Assembly (NCBI RefSeq): GCF_000463015.1
Contig: NC_022247.1
Span: 2,170,001 to 2,234,000, forward strand
Direction: 5' to 3'
Length of the DNA stretch: 64,000 nt
Source of the DNA: Variovorax paradoxus B4
GTDB lineage: Bacteria > Pseudomonadota > Gammaproteobacteria > Burkholderiales > Burkholderiaceae_C
The position numbers and the translations under genes were made by a program. Shown in pieces: positions 61,290-64,000 of this stretch. Below the pieces are notes generated by a model. It made no database searches, had not been told where the DNA came from, and saw only the letters and a list, made by a program, of their open reading frames with translations. Each line of letters begins with the position of its first letter. Within the stretch, counting starts at the first letter, position 1.

Positions 61290-63188
61290 GTGCCAGTGAT
61301 CCAGCCGCTGTCAGAGCCCGAGGCGCAAGACGCCTACCTGTTCCGCGAAGGAACGCATTCCCGCCTGTACGACCTCATGGGTTGCCATCTTCTGAAGGAG
61401 GGCGGCGCGCGGTTCGCGGTGTGGGCGCCCAACGCGGAGTCGGTGACGGTGGTCGGCGACTGGAACCATTGGTCCGGCGACGCCGATCCGCTCGCGCCGT
61501 CGGCGGACGGCACGGGCATCTGGCAGGGCCATGCGCCCCACGCGGCGCCGGGCCAGGCCTACAAGTACCGCATCCGGTCGCGCTTTGGCGGCTACACGGT
61601 CGACAAGGCCGACCCCTTCGCGTTCCGCGCCGAGCTGCCGCCCGCCACGGCCTCGCGCATCTGTGAACTTTCTTATGAGTGGAACGACGCCGAATGGATG
61701 GCCACGCGGGCGGCGCGCAATGCGCTCGATGCCCCGATGTCCGTCTACGAGGTGCACCTGGGCTCGTGGCGCCGCCGCGAAGGCCGGTTCATGGGCTACC
61801 GCGAGATCGCGCATGAACTCGCGGCCTACGTGAAGGAGATGGGCTTCACGCACGTGGAGCTCATGCCCGTGACGGAGCACCCCTTCTACGGCTCCTGGGG
61901 CTACCAGACCACCGGCTACTTCGCGCCCACGGCGCGCTTCGGCTCCCCGCAGGACTTCATGTACCTGGTCGATCACCTGCACCAGAACGGCATCGGCGTG
62001 CTGCTGGACTGGGTGCCTTCGCACTTTCCGACCGACGAGCACGGCCTCGCGTTCTTCGACGGCACGCACCTCTACGAGCATGCCGACCCGCGCCAGGGCT
62101 TCCATCCGGAGTGGAACTCCAGCATCTTCAACTACGGCCGCGCGGAGGTGCGCAGCTTCCTGGTGTCGTCGGGCCTGTTCTGGCTCGACAGGTACCACCT
62201 CGACGGGCTGCGCGTCGATGCGGTCGCGTCCATGCTCTACCTCGACTACGCGCGCAAGCACGGCGAATGGATTCCCAACCGCCACGGCGGCCGCGAAAAC
62301 CTGGAGGCCATCGACTTCCTGCGGACGCTGAACCGCGCCGTCTACCGCGAGCACCCCGACACGATCACCGTGGCCGAGGAATCCACCGCCTGGCCGCGCG
62401 TCTCGCGGCCGACCGACATGGACGGGCTGGGCTTCGGCGAGAAATGGAACATGGGCTGGATGCACGACGTGCTCGCCTACATGAAGGAAGAGCCGATCCA
62501 TCGCAAGTACCACCACCACAAGATGACGTTCTCGCTGGTCTATGCGTTCCACGAGAATTTCGTGCTGCCGCTGTCGCACGACGAAGTGGTTTATGGCAAG
62601 GGCTCGTTGCTCGGCAAGATGCCCGGTGACCAATGGCAGCAGTTCGCCAACCTGCGCGCGCTGTTCGGCTTCATGTGGGCGCACCCGGGCAAGAAGCTGC
62701 TGTTCATGGGGGGCGAGTTCGGGCAGCGGCGCGAGTGGACGCACGACGGCGAGCTCGAATGGTGGGTCTGCGATCTCGAAGGGCACGGCGGCCTGCAGCG
62801 GCTGGTGGCGCAGCTCAACCGCGTGTACCGCGGCGCGCCCGCGCTCTACCAGCAGGATTTTTCCGCGTCGGGTTTCGAATGGGTCGCGGCCGACGATGCC
62901 GACGCCAGCGTGTTCGCCTTCCTGCGCAAGCCGCGCGACGGCCAGCCGCCGCTCCTGGTCGTCAGCAACATGACGCCGGTGCCGCGCACCAACTACCTGC
63001 TGGGCGTGCCGCTGGCCGGTTTCTGGAGCGAGCTCATCAACACCGATGCCGTCGAGTTCGGCGGCTCGGGGTGGGGCAATCTTGGCGGCGTCGAGGCCGC
63101 ACCCGTGCGTTCGCATGGCCGCATGCACTCGGTGTGCATGACCCTGCCGCCGCTGTCCACGCTGATTCTCGAGCACCGGCCATCATGA
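61290..63188 (+). CDS. glgB: 1,4-alpha-glucan branching enzyme
   Basis: A 632-residue GH13 branching enzyme. A CBM48 domain lies at about residues 25-125 ([20 protein letters not shown]). The catalytic barrel carries [56 protein letters not shown] (nucleophile Asp), [14 protein letters not shown] (acid Glu) and [15 protein letters not shown] (Asp). I chose GTG 61290, with AAGGA seven bases upstream, over GTG 61239 because the family starts shortly before the CBM48. It lacks the extra N1 domain of longer GlgBs. Its stop overlaps the start of glgE. Confidence 0.93.
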   Translation: MPVIQPLSEPEAQDAYLFREGTHSRLYDLMGCHLLKEGGARFAVWAPNAESVTVVGDWNHWSGDADPLAPSADGTGIWQGHAPHAAPGQAYKYRIRSRFGGYTVDKADPFAFRAELPPATASRICELSYEWNDAEWMATRAARNALDAPMSVYEVHLGSWRRREGRFMGYREIAHELAAYVKEMGFTHVELMPVTEHPFYGSWGYQTTGYFAPTARFGSPQDFMYLVDHLHQNGIGVLLDWVPSHFPTDEHGLAFFDGTHLYEHADPRQGFHPEWNSSIFNYGRAEVRSFLVSSGLFWLDRYHLDGLRVDAVASMLYLDYARKHGEWIPNRHGGRENLEAIDFLRTLNRAVYREHPDTITVAEESTAWPRVSRPTDMDGLGFGEKWNMGWMHDVLAYMKEEPIHRKYHHHKMTFSLVYAFHENFVLPLSHDEVVYGKGSLLGKMPGDQWQQFANLRALFGFMWAHPGKKLLFMGGEFGQRREWTHDGELEWWVCDLEGHGGLQRLVAQLNRVYRGAPALYQQDFSASGFEWVAADDADASVFAFLRKPRDGQPPLLVVSNMTPVPRTNYLLGVPLAGFWSELINTDAVEFGGSGWGNLGGVEAAPVRSHGRMHSVCMTLPPLSTLILEHRPS

Positions 63189-64000
63189 TGAAACTGTTCA
63201 CAACCCCGCAGGTGCCCATGGCTTCCGTGGCGCCCGACGTGCGCGACGGCAACCGGCGCGCAGTCATCGACACCGTGCTGCCGTCGGTGGACAACGGCCG
63301 CTTCGCAGTGAAGTGCATCGTCGGCGAGAGGGTGCGCGTGAAGGCGCACTGCTTCACCGATGGCCACGACGTGCTGCGCGTGCAGCTGTGCTGGCGTCCG
63401 CAAGGCAAGGCCGAGTTCCGCGAAGTGCCGATGAAGCCGCTCGCCAACGACGTGTGGGAGGCGGCCTTCTCGCCGCCCGCGCTCGGGCCCTATCTCTACA
63501 CCGTGGCGGCCTGGGTCGATCCCTTCGAGTCGTGGCGCCATGAAATGACGCGCCGCGTGGACCCCGACGACGTGCGCATCGCATCGCAGGTGGGCGCGCT
63601 GGAGGTGGCCGCCGCGGCCGAGCGGGCCGAGGGCGCGGACCGGCAGGCCCTGGCCAACTGGGCCACCGAGCTCGATGCCGTGGCCGCCGACCCCGGGGCG
63701 GACGCGTCGGCGCTCAAGGCCCTTGCGCTGGACGAAGAGCTTGCCATGCTGGCGCGCCGCCACCCCGACCGCCGGCACGAAGTGCGCTTTCCGTCCGAGC
63801 TGCCGCTGGAGGCCGAGCGCGAGCGCGCGCGCTTCAGCACCTGGTACGAGCTGTTCCCGCGCTCGGCCGGCCCGACGCCCGGCGTGCACGGCACCTTCAG
63901 GGACGTGGAGGCCCGGCTGCCGGCGATCGCGGCCATGGGCTTCGACGTGCTCTACTTTCCGCCGATCCATCCCATCGGCCGCCTGCAGCGCAAGGGGCCC
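63185..64000 (+). CDS. glgE: Maltosyltransferase GlgE, 5' part (truncated by window end)
   Basis: The first 272 codons are open to the window edge. GlgE extends alpha-1,4-glucan from maltose-1-phosphate in the trehalose-to-glycogen route. The N-terminal beta domain is visible ([20 protein letters not shown], then [20 protein letters not shown] and [17 protein letters not shown]). After a helical segment the diagnostic [20 protein letters not shown] and [20 protein letters not shown] open the catalytic barrel. ATG 63185 or 63188 can start it, both overlapping the glgB stop (ATGATGA). The remaining catalytic region lies outside the window. Confidence 0.93.
   Translation, partial: MMKLFTTPQVPMASVAPDVRDGNRRAVIDTVLPSVDNGRFAVKCIVGERVRVKAHCFTDGHDVLRVQLCWRPQGKAEFREVPMKPLANDVWEAAFSPPALGPYLYTVAAWVDPFESWRHEMTRRVDPDDVRIASQVGALEVAAAAERAEGADRQALANWATELDAVAADPGADASALKALALDEELAMLARRHPDRRHEVRFPSELPLEAERERARFSTWYELFPRSAGPTPGVHGTFRDVEARLPAIAAMGFDVLYFPPIHPIGRLQRKGP

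Overview
The window is 64 kb of GC-rich chromosome. Its gene families point to a soil- or plant-associated betaproteobacterium of the Burkholderiales, most likely Comamonadaceae of the Variovorax type: Bug-family (TctC) solute receptors, a GbpR-like LysR regulator, archaic chaperone-usher pili, a GlgE-type glycogen branch and a glutaredoxin-type plus Acr3 arsenic locus. The taxon is inferred from gene content and base composition; there is no rRNA in the window.

Layout. (1) 1-3.6 kb: a decayed Bug receptor fragment, a PAS sensor kinase, and a LysR regulator divergent from a YcaC-like isochorismatase hydrolase. (2) 3.6-8.8 kb, minus strand: an archaic (Csu-type) pilus operon of pilin, chaperone, usher and two-domain tip protein, with a small downstream secreted protein. 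(3) 8.8-9.9 kb: a long gene-poor region with inverted repeats, a 32-residue membrane micro-protein and a CRP-type palindrome. (4) 9.9-28.1 kb: a capsule/exopolysaccharide locus. Plus strand: wza, an initiating sugar transferase, a nucleotide-sugar epimerase, an AT-rich core (glycosyltransferases, Wzy, Wzx), kdsA and kdsD for Kdo, and an acyltransferase. Minus strand: a gfcA-gfcB-gfcCD(fused)-wzb-wzc operon resembling the Escherichia coli group 4 capsule (gfc-etp-etk) and yjbEFGH operons. A frameshifted galE remnant lies where the two arms meet. (5) 28.4-29.2 kb: a cyclic-nucleotide-type phosphodiesterase.

(6) 29.2-42.5 kb: sugar-acid catabolism in two units. Unit A (minus; divergent LacI regulator) has a TRAP receptor, a fused TRAP permease, a VOC protein, a RuBisCO-like protein and a DUF1537 acid-sugar kinase, matching the OiaK/OiaX logic of 3-oxo-isoapionate catabolism. 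Unit B (minus; divergent GbpR-like LysR) has a Bug receptor, a galactarate/altronate-type dehydratase, a semialdehyde dehydrogenase and an HpaI-type aldolase. (7) 42.6-44.4 kb: a cNMP-binding-domain protein without an HTH, and a NUDIX protein with a degenerate metallo-beta-lactamase-like tail. (8) 44.4-49.7 kb: arsenic resistance (arsH, arsC, arsR, arsI, two more arsC, acr3, MFS), followed by xthA.

(9) 50.6-56.5 kb: a cyclic-di-GMP neighbourhood with an EAL protein preceded by a coupled mini-ORF, a GspE-type ATPase carrying an N-terminal MshEN c-di-GMP-binding module, and a Cache-HAMP-PASx4-GGDEF protein. (10) 56.6-61.1 kb: a stress block with erythromycin esterase, phosphoribosyltransferase, two Hsp20 proteins under a sigma32-like promoter and a divergent second sigma32-like promoter in front of an unknown small gene. 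(11) 61.3-64 kb: glgB and the 5' part of glgE, cut by the window end.

Many junctions are ATGA or TGATG overlaps, which supports the start choices and operon assignments. Where a longer reading frame existed I moved the start to the codon best supported by Shine-Dalgarno sequence, signal peptide or overlap, and say so. All functions are from sequence reading alone.
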